From contig NZ_CP021111.1 in assembly GCF_002119665.1 (NCBI RefSeq), positions 310,001-374,000 of the forward strand: a stretch of DNA of 64,000 bases, written 5' to 3'. The translations under genes and the position numbers were made by a program. How positions within the stretch are numbered: position 1 is the first letter of the stretch; each line of letters begins with the position of its first letter. Below are positions 25,403 to 34,627 of this stretch, piece after piece. The notes beneath the pieces are model-generated. The model was given only the letters and a program-made list of their open reading frames with translations, was not told the origin of the DNA and searched no databases. Source of the stretch: Bordetella genomosp. 13. Lineage in GTDB: Bacteria; Pseudomonadota; Gammaproteobacteria; Burkholderiales; Burkholderiaceae_B.

Positions 25403-26308
25403 TCAGCCGCCGCACGCGTGGATCATGAATTGCCGGAAGGCGTTGGCGGGCTTGGCCAGCGCGGCGCGTGCATGCCAGATCAGTCCCGCTTCCATGGGCG
25501 GAACGGCGTCGGCCAGCGGAGCCGCCTCGATCTTCTTGCCTTCCAGCGACCACGGCCGGTAGACCATGTCGGACAGTACGGTGATGCCGAAACCGTGCGC
25601 CACCAGCCCGCGCAGCGCTTCCATCGAACGGGTGCGGAAGGCGATGTCCGGCTTCAGGCCGTGCGCCTGCCAATACCCAAGGGTCGATCGCTCGCCCTCG
25701 TCCATCTCGAGCAGGATGTAGGGATACGCCCCGATGTCCGCCAGCGTGGGGGCGGGCAGCGACAGCAGGGGATGGCCGGACGCCGCCCACAACTGTCGCC
25801 GCGACTTCACCAGCACGTGATGGCCGAAGCGCGCGCGCTTCTCCATGTTCGAGATCAGCGCCACGCCCAGCTCCACGTCGCCGCTGGCCACGGCGGCCTC
25901 GATATCGGGGCGGTCCATGTCGATCAGGTCGAGCACGATGTCGGGATAGCGGCGCCGGAAGCGCGCCAGCAGCTCGGGCAGGAAATAGCCCAGCATCGTG
26001 TACGAGGCGGCGAGGCGCACCGATCCGCGCAGCGCATAGCGCTGGAAGCCGGGTTCGCGCAGCGCGTCGTTCAACGTGTCCAGCACCTCGCGCACGCGCT
26101 GATGGAAGTTGTGACCCTCGGGCGTCAGCGTGACGCCGTGCGCGTGGCGGTCGAACAGGCGCACGCCCAGCTGCGCCTCCAGCGAGAGTATGGCGTTGGT
26201 GACGGCCGACTGCGATACGTGCTCGTCGGCCGCGGCCATGGACAGGCGGCCCGTGCGGGCGGCCGCCGCGAAGTAGCGCAGCTGGCGCAGGCTGACGTCC
26301 TTGCTCAT
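25403..26308 (-). CDS. LysR-family regulator
   Basis: A 301-residue LysR protein from the ATG at 26308 (GGAA 6 bases upstream); the frame is also open from 26338. The HTH occupies residues 6-65 (LRQLRYFAAAARTGRLSMAAADEHVSQSAVTNAI split across two helices). It is divergent from the indolepyruvate oxidoreductase gene with a 99-bp gap holding a 12-bp palindrome, and is therefore the likely regulator of that gene. Confidence 0.88.
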   Translation of the reverse strand: MSKDVSLRQLRYFAAAARTGRLSMAAADEHVSQSAVTNAILSLEAQLGVRLFDRHAHGVTLTPEGHNFHQRVREVLDTLNDALREPGFQRYALRGSVRLAASYTMLGYFLPELLARFRRRYPDIVLDLIDMDRPDIEAAVASGDVELGVALISNMEKRARFGHHVLVKSRRQLWAASGHPLLSLPAPTLADIGAYPYILLEMDEGERSTLGYWQAHGLKPDIAFRTRSMEALRGLVAHGFGITVLSDMVYRPWSLEGKKIEAAPLADAVPPMEAGLIWHARAALAKPANAFRQFMIHACGG

Positions 26309-26322
26309 GCGTTTTCCATATA

Positions 26323-26334
26323 TCAGGTACCTGA
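26323..26334. promoter_or_regulatory. Palindrome in the LysR/indolepyruvate oxidoreductase promoter
   Basis: TCAGGTACCTGA is a perfect 12-bp palindrome within an AT-rich segment (26318-26350) between the two divergent genes, 15 bp from the LysR start. It is a candidate autoregulatory LysR site. Confidence 0.45.
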
Positions 26335-26407
26335 ACATATGAATATACGATGGGCAACCGTGTTCCTACACTGCCGGCAAAAGCCGTCATGACGAGGAGA
26401 CACGAGC

Positions 26408-29400
26408 ATGGACACCCCCCTAGCCGCCACGACTTACGACCAGGGCCTGAGCCTGGACGACAAGTACAGCCTCCAGACGGGGCGCGTCTATCTGAGCGGC
26501 ACGCAGGCGCTGGTGCGCCTGCCCCTGCTGCAGAAGTCGCGCGACAGACAGGCCGGCCTGAACACGGCCGGCTATGTGTCCGGGTACCGGGGTTCGCCGC
26601 TGGGGGGGCTGGACCTTGCCCTGTGGAAGGCGAAGCGGCATCTCGAGTCGCACGACGTGGTGTTCCAGCCCGGCCTGAACGAAGACCTGGCGGCCACCGC
26701 GGTGTGGGGCACCCAGCAGCTGGGCCTCTTCCCGGGCGCCACGCGCGACGGCGTGTTCGGCATGTGGTACGGCAAGGGGCCCGGCGTGGACCGGTCGGTG
26801 GATGTGTTGAAGCACGCCAACTCGGCGGGCACCGCGGCGCATGGCGGCGTACTGTTGCTGGCCGGCGACGACCACGCGGCGAAGTCCTCGTCGGTGGCGC
26901 ATCAGTCCGAACACGTGCTGATCGCCAGCGGCATACCGGTGCTGTATCCGTCCAACGTGCAGGAATACCTGGACTACGGACTGCACGGCTGGGCCATGAG
27001 CCGCTACACCGGCTTGTGGGTCGCCATGAAGTGCGTGACCGACGTGGTGGAATCCAGCGCCTCGGTGGAGGTGGACCCCGCGCGCGTGCAGGTCGTACTG
27101 CCGCAGGACGCGCTGCCGCCCGATGGCTTGAACATTCGTTGGCCGGATACGCCGCTGGCGCAAGAGGCCCGCCTGCTGGATCACAAGTGGTATGCCGCGC
27201 TGGCCTATGTGCGCGCCAACCGGCTGAACCGCGTGGTGCTCGACAGCCCGGATGCGCGCTTCGGCATCATGACGGCCGGCAAGGCGTATCTGGACGTTCG
27301 GCAGGCGCTGCAGGACCTGGGGCTGGACGACGAGGCCTGCAAGGCCGCCGGCATCCGCCTGATGAAGGTCGGCTGCATCTGGCCGCTGGACGCGCAGGAC
27401 GCGCGATCTTTCGCCACGGGGCTGAAGGAGATCCTGGTGGTGGAGGAGAAGCGGCAGATCCTCGAATACGCGTTGAAGGAAGAGTTGTACAACTGGCGCG
27501 ACGACGTGCGGCCGCGCATCTACGGCAAGTTCGACGAGCGCGAGCACGGCGGCGGCGAATGGTCCACGCCGCGCGGCGAATGGCTGCTGCCGGCGCGCCA
27601 TGAACTGTCGCCGGCGCGCATCGCGCGCGCCATCGCCGCGCGCCTGGATCGCGCCGACCTGCCCGAGGCGCTGCGCGCGCGCCTGGCCGCGCGGCTGGCC
27701 GTGCTGGACGCCAAGGAGCGCGAGGCCAACCGGCCCACGCTGGTGGAAGAGCGCAAGCCCTGGTTCTGCTCGGGCTGTCCGCACAACACGTCCACCCGCG
27801 TGCCCGAGGGGTCGCGCGCGGTGGCCGGCATAGGCTGCCACTACATGGCGATGTGGATGGACCGCAATACCGACACCTTCAGCCAGATGGGCGGCGAAGG
27901 CGTGGCGTGGCTGGGCCAGAAGGACTTCACGTCCGAGAAGCACATCTTCGCCAACCTGGGCGACGGCACGTACTTCCACTCCGGGCTGCTGGCGATACGC
28001 GCCGCCGTGGCGGCGCACGCCAGCATCACCTACAAGATTCTCTACAACGACGCGGTGGCCATGACCGGCGGCCAGCCCGTCGACGGCACGCTGACGGTGC
28101 CCCAGATCGCCGCGCAGGTGCAGGCCGAAGGCGTGGCGCAAACCGTGGTGGTGACGGACGAGCCCGACAAGTACATCGGCGCGCTGGCGCTGCCGGCGGG
28201 CATTCAGGTACATCACCGCCGCTCGCTGGACGAAGTGCAGCGCGTATTGCGGGACGTGAAGGGCACCACGGTGCTGATCTACGACCAGACCTGCGCGACC
28301 GAGAAGCGGCGGCGCCGCAAGCGCGGCGAGTATCCCGACCCGCCGCGGCGCGCCTTCATCAATGCCGCGGTGTGCGAGGGTTGCGGAGACTGCTCGGTGC
28401 AGTCGAACTGCCTGTCGGTGGAGCCGCTGGATACGCCCATGGGCACCAAGCGGCGCATCAATCAGTCTTCGTGCAACAAGGACTATTCGTGCGTGGAAGG
28501 CTTCTGCCCCAGCTTCGTCACGGCCGAAGGCGCGAAGCCGCGCAAGGCGCGCCGGCATGATGGGGCGCCCGCGCTGGAAGAGGCGCCGGCCGCGCAGCCC
28601 GCCGTGATTCCGGACGGCGGCGCGTACCGGCTGGTGGTGGCGGGCGTGGGCGGCACCGGCGTGGTGACGATAGGCGCGTTGCTGGGTGCGGCGGCGCACA
28701 TCGAGGGCAAGGGCGTGACCGTGCTCGACATGGCGGGCCTGGCGCAGAAAGGGGGCGCTGTGCTGAGTCACGTGCAGCTGGCCAATCGTCCGGAGCACCT
28801 GCATGCCACGCGCGTCGCGATGGGCCAGGCGGACATGGTCATCGGCTGCGACGCGCTGGTGGCCGCTTCGCCGGAGGTGCTGTCGCGCATCCGGCCCGAG
28901 GGCGGACGCGCGGTGGTGAACAGCACGGCGGCGCCGACGGCGGCCTTCCTGTCGCAGCCCGGCTGGCGCTTTCCGGGCCAGCAGGCGCAGGAGACCCTGC
29001 GGCGCAGCACCGGCGGCAATTGTGACTTCATCGAGGCGGGCCCGCTGGCCGAGGCCTTGCTGGGCGATGGCATCTATGCGAACCCGATGCTGCTGGGCTA
29101 TGCGTGGCAGAAGGGCGGGGTGCCGCTGGCGCTGGCCAGCCTGCGGCGCGCCATCGAGCTGAACGGCGTGTCGGTGGAAAAGAACCTGGCCGCCTTCGAG
29201 CTGGGCCGGCAGGCCGCGCACCATGGCGCGCAAGCCTTGCGGCCCGCGCCGCGCGCGCAGGTGGCGGCCATGCCGGAATCGCTGGACGGCATGATCCGCC
29301 GCCTGGCCGCGCACCTGCGCGACTATCAGGATGACGCGTATGCGCAGCGCTATCAGGCGGCCGTGGACGCGGTGCGCCAGCGCGAAGCCGCGCTGGGCCT

Positions 29401-29947
29401 GTCGCCGGGCCTGCCGCTGACCCACGCCGTGGCGCGCCATCTTGCGAAGCTGATGAGCTACAAGGACGAATACGAGGTGGCGCGCCTGCACGCGCATCCC
29501 GCCTTCAGGGAAAGCCTGCGCGAGCAGTTCGAAGGCGAGCCCGGCAAGGACTATCGCCTGACCTACCACCTGGCGCCGCCCGCCCTGGCCCGCCGCGATG
29601 GGCAGGGGCGCCTGCACAAGCGCGCCTTCGGCCCTTGGGTGGAGCTGGCCTTCCGCGCGCTGGCGCCCATGAAGCGCCTGCGCGGCACGGTCTTCGACGT
29701 GTTCGGCAGGACCGCTGAACGGCGCATGGAGCGCCGGCTGGCCGAGGACTATCTGGCGCTGGCCGACGAGTTCGCGCATACGCTGGACGCGCACAACGCG
29801 GACACCGCACTGGAGCTGGCGGAACTGCCGGACGCCATACGCGGCTACGGGCACGTGAAGGAGCGCAATGCCGCGCAGGCCGAGCGGCTTCGCGTCGAGC
29901 TGCTGGACCGGTATCGACATGCGCGGCAGCAGGCGTTGGCGGCGTAG
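26408..29947 (+). CDS. Fused indolepyruvate ferredoxin oxidoreductase
   Basis: A 1179-residue single-chain 2-oxoacid:acceptor oxidoreductase joining IorA- and IorB-like parts. The N-terminal region (to about 400) has GYVSGYRGSPLGGLD and the transketolase-like core; a TPP-binding part follows with CSGCPHNTSTR and LGDGTYFHSG. A ferredoxin-like CEGCGDC cluster motif sits near residues 656-662, and the gamma domain starts near 735 with VAGVGGTGVVTIGALLGAA. The protein decarboxylates aryl-pyruvates to acyl-CoA, feeding electrons to ferredoxin or another carrier. GAGGAGA lies upstream of the ATG. It appears to be a single-gene unit controlled by the divergent LysR. The long fused form is common in aerobic proteobacteria. 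Confidence 0.92.
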   Translation: MDTPLAATTYDQGLSLDDKYSLQTGRVYLSGTQALVRLPLLQKSRDRQAGLNTAGYVSGYRGSPLGGLDLALWKAKRHLESHDVVFQPGLNEDLAATAVWGTQQLGLFPGATRDGVFGMWYGKGPGVDRSVDVLKHANSAGTAAHGGVLLLAGDDHAAKSSSVAHQSEHVLIASGIPVLYPSNVQEYLDYGLHGWAMSRYTGLWVAMKCVTDVVESSASVEVDPARVQVVLPQDALPPDGLNIRWPDTPLAQEARLLDHKWYAALAYVRANRLNRVVLDSPDARFGIMTAGKAYLDVRQALQDLGLDDEACKAAGIRLMKVGCIWPLDAQDARSFATGLKEILVVEEKRQILEYALKEELYNWRDDVRPRIYGKFDEREHGGGEWSTPRGEWLLPARHELSPARIARAIAARLDRADLPEALRARLAARLAVLDAKEREANRPTLVEERKPWFCSGCPHNTSTRVPEGSRAVAGIGCHYMAMWMDRNTDTFSQMGGEGVAWLGQKDFTSEKHIFANLGDGTYFHSGLLAIRAAVAAHASITYKILYNDAVAMTGGQPVDGTLTVPQIAAQVQAEGVAQTVVVTDEPDKYIGALALPAGIQVHHRRSLDEVQRVLRDVKGTTVLIYDQTCATEKRRRRKRGEYPDPPRRAFINAAVCEGCGDCSVQSNCLSVEPLDTPMGTKRRINQSSCNKDYSCVEGFCPSFVTAEGAKPRKARRHDGAPALEEAPAAQPAVIPDGGAYRLVVAGVGGTGVVTIGALLGAAAHIEGKGVTVLDMAGLAQKGGAVLSHVQLANRPEHLHATRVAMGQADMVIGCDALVAASPEVLSRIRPEGGRAVVNSTAAPTAAFLSQPGWRFPGQQAQETLRRSTGGNCDFIEAGPLAEALLGDGIYANPMLLGYAWQKGGVPLALASLRRAIELNGVSVEKNLAAFELGRQAAHHGAQALRPAPRAQVAAMPESLDGMIRRLAAHLRDYQDDAYAQRYQAAVDAVRQREAALGLSPGLPLTHAVARHLAKLMSYKDEYEVARLHAHPAFRESLREQFEGEPGKDYRLTYHLAPPALARRDGQGRLHKRAFGPWVELAFRALAPMKRLRGTVFDVFGRTAERRMERRLAEDYLALADEFAHTLDAHNADTALELAELPDAIRGYGHVKERNAAQAERLRVELLDRYRHARQQALAA

Positions 29948-30006
29948 CGCACGGCGTGTAGTACGATCGCCGTCTGGCCACGCCGGGTGCGCGGCGCCCG
30001 CCTGCC

Positions 30007-30909
30007 ATGGAAAACATACTGCGCAGACTCGACTTCACATCGCTGCGGCTGTTCGTGGCGGTGTGCCAGGAAAACAGCATAGCCCGCGCGGCCGAGCGCG
30101 AGTTCATCGCGCCCTCGGCTGTCAGCCGCCGCATCGCCGAGATGGAGTCGCTGATCGGGCTGCCGCTGATCCAGCGCCATGCGCGCGGAGTCAACATCAC
30201 CCCCGCCGGACAGACCGTGCTGCGCCATGCGCGGCAGATCATCGGCGACGTCGAATCCATGACGGCCGAGCTGTCGCGGCTGTATGCCGGCGTGAAGGGC
30301 CGGGTACGGGTCGTGGCCAATCTGTCGGCCATCGTGCAGTTCCTGCCCGAGGACGTGGCCGCGTTCCAGCGGCTGTTTCCGGAAGTGGACATCGACCTGG
30401 AGGAACAGCACAGCCCCGACGTGCTGCGCCTGGTGCGCGAACGCGATGCCGACTTCGGCATCTGCAATCGCGTCGCTGCTGTGCAAGGCCTCGAGGTGCG
30501 GCCCTATCGGCGGGACCGCCTGGCGGTGATGCTGCCCGCCGGGCATCCGCTGGCCGCGATGCGCCAGCTGAGCCTGCGCGACATCGCCGGCGAAACCTTC
30601 GTGGGGCTGCGCGAGAACAGCGCCTTGACGCAGTTGCTGGCCGCGCAGGCCGAGGCGCTGGGCACGACGCTGGCGGTGAAGATACGCGTGGCCAGCCTGG
30701 ACGCGCTGTGCCGCATGGCCCATGCGGGACTCGGCATCGCCGTGATGCCGCAGCAGGTGGCCGAGATGTACCTGCAGGCGCTGGACGTGGCGGTGCGGCC
30801 GCTGTCCGATGAATGGGCGCGCCGCGAGATCTGCATCGTCTATCCCGGCCAGGCACAGCTGTCCGCCACGGCCGGCACGCTGGTGCGGTTCCTCTCCCAG
30901 CAGTCGTAG
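30007..30909 (+). CDS. LysR-family regulator
   Basis: A 300-residue LysR protein. The HTH reads FTSLRLFVAVCQENSIARAA and PSAVSRRIAEMESLIG, with an effector domain after residue 90. It is codirectional with and 130 bp upstream of the Bug-aconitase pair, rather than divergent as is more common, and 59 bp downstream of the oxidoreductase. It most likely controls the Bug-aconitase genes. Confidence 0.88.
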   Translation: MENILRRLDFTSLRLFVAVCQENSIARAAEREFIAPSAVSRRIAEMESLIGLPLIQRHARGVNITPAGQTVLRHARQIIGDVESMTAELSRLYAGVKGRVRVVANLSAIVQFLPEDVAAFQRLFPEVDIDLEEQHSPDVLRLVRERDADFGICNRVAAVQGLEVRPYRRDRLAVMLPAGHPLAAMRQLSLRDIAGETFVGLRENSALTQLLAAQAEALGTTLAVKIRVASLDALCRMAHAGLGIAVMPQQVAEMYLQALDVAVRPLSDEWARREICIVYPGQAQLSATAGTLVRFLSQQS

Positions 30910-31039
30910 GCATCTCGAACCGAGACGACAGGCCTGCCGAATCGGCACTTCGACCGCGATGAGCGGACTCCTATAGTCAAGGCCTTGCATGTCGGCACGG
31001 GGCGCACAGACCCCGCCGTGACTACCGAGGAGACCCTTG

Positions 31040-32023
31040 ATGAACATCGCCAGATTCCTGGCGGGCTGTACGCTCGCCCTCAGCGCCTTGGGCGCATTGT
31101 CGCAGGCGCCCGCCGCTTGGGCGGCCGGCTATCCCGATCGGCAGGTGCGCCTGATCGTGCCGACCTCGCCAGGCTCCACGGCCGACGTGGTCGCGCGGGT
31201 GGTGGCAGAAAACCTGGGCAAGCAGCTGGGACAACCCATGGTGGTGGAAAACCTGTCCGGCGCGGCCGGCATACCGGGCACGCGCCAATTGGTATCGGCG
31301 CGTCCCGATGGCTATACGCTGGCCATCGTCTCGTCCAACCATGCCATCAATCCCAGCCTGTATCGCAGCATGCCCTACGACAGCCAGCGCGACGTGACGC
31401 CGATCTCGGTGATCGGCACCACGCCGCTGGTGCTGGTGGTGGCGAAGGATTCCCCCTATCGCACGGCAGCCGATCTGCTGAAGGCGGCCAAGGCGGAGCC
31501 GGGCAAGATCAACTATGGATCGTCGGGCACGGGCAGCGTGCTGCATCTGGCGGGCGAACTGCTGAAGTCCAAGGCCGGCGTCGACATGGTGCACATTCCC
31601 TATCGCGGCGGCAGCGCGCTGGTCACCGACGTGATGTCGGGCCAGGTGCAGACCGCCTTCCTTGCCGTCCCGTCGGTCATTGCGCAGATCCAGGCCGGAC
31701 AGCTGCGCGCGCTGGCGGTCAGCACCGATAAGCGCGTGCCCGTGCTGCCCGACGTGCCGACGCTGGCCGAGTCCGGCGTGGGCGACTACGCTTACGACGC
31801 ATGGATCGCGCTGATCGGGCCGGCCGGGTTGCCCGCGGACATCGTGCAGAAGCTGCAGGCCGCCACGCAGCAGGCCATGCGCGACAAGACCGTGTTGAAC
31901 ACCCTGGGGCCGCAGGGCTTCGTGGCGATGGGCGGCACCTCTGAACAGGCGGCAGGCACCTTGTCCGCCGAGATCGCCAAGACGCGGTCGCTGGTGACGG
32001 CCGCCGGCATTACCCCTGAATAG
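31040..32023 (+). CDS. Bug/TctC periplasmic solute-binding protein
   Basis: A 327-residue Bug receptor. The ATG at 31040 is spaced 6 bases from GAGGAGA. A signal peptide ending AWA near residue 28 is followed by VRLIVPTSPGSTADVVAR, VVENLSGAAG and VLPDVPTLAESGVG. It is 10 bp upstream of the aconitase-family gene, so its ligand is probably a tricarboxylate or branched dicarboxylate that this enzyme isomerises or hydrates. Confidence 0.9.
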   Translation: MNIARFLAGCTLALSALGALSQAPAAWAAGYPDRQVRLIVPTSPGSTADVVARVVAENLGKQLGQPMVVENLSGAAGIPGTRQLVSARPDGYTLAIVSSNHAINPSLYRSMPYDSQRDVTPISVIGTTPLVLVVAKDSPYRTAADLLKAAKAEPGKINYGSSGTGSVLHLAGELLKSKAGVDMVHIPYRGGSALVTDVMSGQVQTAFLAVPSVIAQIQAGQLRALAVSTDKRVPVLPDVPTLAESGVGDYAYDAWIALIGPAGLPADIVQKLQAATQQAMRDKTVLNTLGPQGFVAMGGTSEQAAGTLSAEIAKTRSLVTAAGITPE

Positions 32024-32033
32024 CTGGATACCC

Positions 32034-34016
32034 ATGACGTCTACCCCGATCATCGAAGGACCCGCGAAGATACTGTTCCTGTCGCGCGAGGCCGAACGCA
32101 TCAGCGCACAGTTGAGGGGTCAGGCACTGGCGCCCGACGCTGCGGCGCCCTTGCGCGAGGACATCTCCACCGACGAGATCACGCCGGTTCCGATCCTGAC
32201 GCACTTCGACGAGACGCTGGGGCGGTATCCCTACACCGGCCTGCAGGCGGACCGGCAGCGCCCCATCGGGCCGGACGCCATCCGCCTGTCCGGCTTCAAC
32301 GTGGTGGTGGCCGGCAAGCGCTACGGCAAGGGCTCGTCGCGCGAGCACAGCCCCATGGCCGAGAGGTCCGCCGGCATCCGGCTGGTGATCGCGGAGAGCT
32401 TCGAGCGCATCTACCGGCAGAACGCCGACAACATCGGGCTGTACACCAGCACGGACCTGGGGCTGGTGGATCGACTGCGGCGCGGCGAGACCATCAGCGT
32501 GGAAGAGATCGTCGCGGGACGCGACGGTCTGGCGGCGGCCATCGTCAAGGCCGGCGGCCTGCTGGCGTTCGGCCAGGCGCATCTGCGCGATGCCGCCCGC
32601 GCCGATGCGCCGGCGCCGCGGCGGGACAGGCCGCTTACCCTGTTCGAGAAGATCGTGCGGCGCCATCTGCTGCGCACGGACGTCACGCCCGCGGATCCCG
32701 CGCCGGGCAACGGCGTGTTCGTGCGGGCCGACTGGCGCTTCATCCACGAGTACTACACGGGCATGGCCAGCCATATGCTGCATGCCCGGTTCGGGCGCCC
32801 GCTGCGCCTGGTGGATGCCGGCCGCATCGTGGTCTTCGAGGACCACACCTCGTATGTCGAGGAAAGCCCGAATCACGTACGGGCGGGCATCGTGCCCAAC
32901 GTGCGCGCGATGTGCCAGGCCCAGCGCGACTTCGTGCGCGACTACGGCTTGCGCCAGCACCGCACGCTGACCGAGGCCGAGGCGGCGCTGGATGCGGGCG
33001 CCAATGTGGCGGGCATCTCGCACGCCATGATGGCCGAGCACTATGCGTTGCCGGGGCAGGTCGTCGTCGGCACGGACTCGCACACGCCGCACAGCGGCGC
33101 GCTGGGCTGCGCCGCGTTCGGGGTGGGCACCACCGACATGGCCAATGCTTTCGTCACGGGCGCCGTGCGGCTGACCATGCCCGAATGCATACGCGTCGAG
33201 CTGGCGGGCCGGCTGGGCGCGGGCGTGACCGCCAAGGACGTCGTGCTGCACTTGCTGGCCCTGCGCGAGATAAAGTCGGGCGGCGGGGTGGGCAAGGTGT
33301 TCGAGTTCGCCGGCGAGGCGATCGCGGCCCTGTCGATCGACGAGCGCGCCACGCTGACGAACATGACGGCAGAGCTGGGCGGACTGACCGGCATCGTCGC
33401 GCCCGATGCCGAGACGCTGCGCTTCCTGAAGGCGCGTCGCGGCGTGGACGCCGTCATCGAGCCCTGGATGTGCAGCGACCCGGGCGCGGCCTATGCGATG
33501 GAGCTGAAGGTGGATTGCACCCGGCTCGAGCCCATGGTGGCCGCGCCGGGAGACCCGGGCAACGGCATGGCGCTGTCGCGCCTGCCGGAAAGGCCGAAAG
33601 TGGACATCGCGTACGGAGGGTCGTGCACGGCCGGCAAGCGCGAGGATTTCGACTATTACCACCAGGTGCTGTCCTGGGCGGCCGAGCGAGGCTTGCGCGT
33701 GCCCGATGGGGTGACGCTGTACCTGCAGTACGGGACGACGGCGGTGCGCGATTACTGCGTGTCGCAGGGCTACGACCGCACGTTCGCCGCGGTGGGCGCG
33801 CGCATCCTGCAGCCCTCGTGCGGTGCCTGCGCCAACTGCGGTCCGGGTTCATCCACCGAGGCATCGCAGACCACCGTCAGCGCGATCAATCGCAATTTCC
33901 CGGGGCGTTCGGGGCCCGGCAGCGTGTGGCTGGCCAGTCCGCCCACGGTGGCGGCAAGCGCGCTGGCCGGGGAACTGGTGTCGTTCGAGGAACTGAAGGC
34001 GCGGCAGGCGGGCTGA
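32034..34016 (+). CDS. Aconitase-family hydro-lyase, swivel domain first
   Basis: A 660-residue iron-sulfur hydratase. The small swivel (LeuD-like) domain comes first, with GKRYGKGSSREHSPMAERSAG at 95-115, and the catalytic LeuC-like part follows, with VVGTDSHTPHSGALG and three cluster cysteines C531 (GGSCTAG), C596 and C599 (PSCGACANC). In classical AcnA and in LeuC/LeuD the swivel comes last; a swivel-before-core order is known from AcnB, but AcnB also has a HEAT-like domain that is missing here. Ten bases after the Bug gene, it is presumably the first enzyme for the imported acid. The exact substrate is unknown. Confidence 0.88.
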   Translation: MTSTPIIEGPAKILFLSREAERISAQLRGQALAPDAAAPLREDISTDEITPVPILTHFDETLGRYPYTGLQADRQRPIGPDAIRLSGFNVVVAGKRYGKGSSREHSPMAERSAGIRLVIAESFERIYRQNADNIGLYTSTDLGLVDRLRRGETISVEEIVAGRDGLAAAIVKAGGLLAFGQAHLRDAARADAPAPRRDRPLTLFEKIVRRHLLRTDVTPADPAPGNGVFVRADWRFIHEYYTGMASHMLHARFGRPLRLVDAGRIVVFEDHTSYVEESPNHVRAGIVPNVRAMCQAQRDFVRDYGLRQHRTLTEAEAALDAGANVAGISHAMMAEHYALPGQVVVGTDSHTPHSGALGCAAFGVGTTDMANAFVTGAVRLTMPECIRVELAGRLGAGVTAKDVVLHLLALREIKSGGGVGKVFEFAGEAIAALSIDERATLTNMTAELGGLTGIVAPDAETLRFLKARRGVDAVIEPWMCSDPGAAYAMELKVDCTRLEPMVAAPGDPGNGMALSRLPERPKVDIAYGGSCTAGKREDFDYYHQVLSWAAERGLRVPDGVTLYLQYGTTAVRDYCVSQGYDRTFAAVGARILQPSCGACANCGPGSSTEASQTTVSAINRNFPGRSGPGSVWLASPPTVAASALAGELVSFEELKARQAG

Positions 34017-34059
34017 GGTTCCGGCCCGCCGCTTCAGCCCACCGCTTCAGTCCGCGGCT

Positions 34060-34623
34060 TCAGTCCGCCGTGCCGTCGCCGTCGGTATGCCGGCGCGACA
34101 GCACGATGATGCCGTCGTCGTCGGCGTACAGCCAGTCGCCGGTGCGTACGGCGATGCCGTGCAGGTCGAGCCTATCCGCCGCGATGGCCGGCGGCATGGC
34201 GGACGGCCGGTTGGGCACGGCGGCCAAGGCGTGTATGCCGACCGGCATGCGGCCCAGCGCGTGCACGTCGCGCACGCAGCCATGCACGAGCACACCGCTC
34301 CAGCCGTTCTGCACGGCCATGGCGGCCATGCGGTCGCCCAGCACGGCATGCGCCAGGCTGGCGCCGCCGTCCACCACCAGCACCCGGTTGCGGCCCGGTT
34401 CGGAGAGCAGCGCGGCCAGGGACAGGGCGCCGTCCGGCTGCGCGGCGCGAGCCGCCTGGACCTGCCCGAAGTACCAGGGCCTGCCGCCGAAAGAACGGTA
34501 GACCGGCGGCAGCACGCGCAGGCCCAGGCCCGGATCCTGCAGGGCCTGGTCGCAGAGATCCGCCGTGGTCCAGATGACGTCCGGCGCGTTGCGGTAGCTG
34601 GGCGGAGTGAAAGGTTCGCTCAT
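34060..34623 (-). CDS. RraA-like / HMG aldolase-fold protein
   Basis: A 187-residue protein of the RraA fold. The hallmark stretch VLGDRMAAMAVQNGWSGVLVHGCVRDVHAL holds the Arg-Asp pair that binds metal and substrate in 4-hydroxy-4-methyl-2-oxoglutarate aldolases. It may cleave a branched oxo-diacid, or, like RraA, modulate RNase E; the sequence does not decide. It is 4 bp after the glycosyltransferase gene on the same strand and convergent with the aconitase gene. The C-terminal 12 residues are acidic and unstructured. Confidence 0.8.
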   Translation of the reverse strand: MSEPFTPPSYRNAPDVIWTTADLCDQALQDPGLGLRVLPPVYRSFGGRPWYFGQVQAARAAQPDGALSLAALLSEPGRNRVLVVDGGASLAHAVLGDRMAAMAVQNGWSGVLVHGCVRDVHALGRMPVGIHALAAVPNRPSAMPPAIAADRLDLHGIAVRTGDWLYADDDGIIVLSRRHTDGDGTAD

Positions 34624-34627
34624 GGGC

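Noticed and set aside
26420..29920. Minus-strand open frame of 1166 codons
   Set aside because: It runs exactly antisense to the indolepyruvate oxidoreductase and is full of Arg/His/Gln, as expected for the mirror frame of GC-rich coding DNA.
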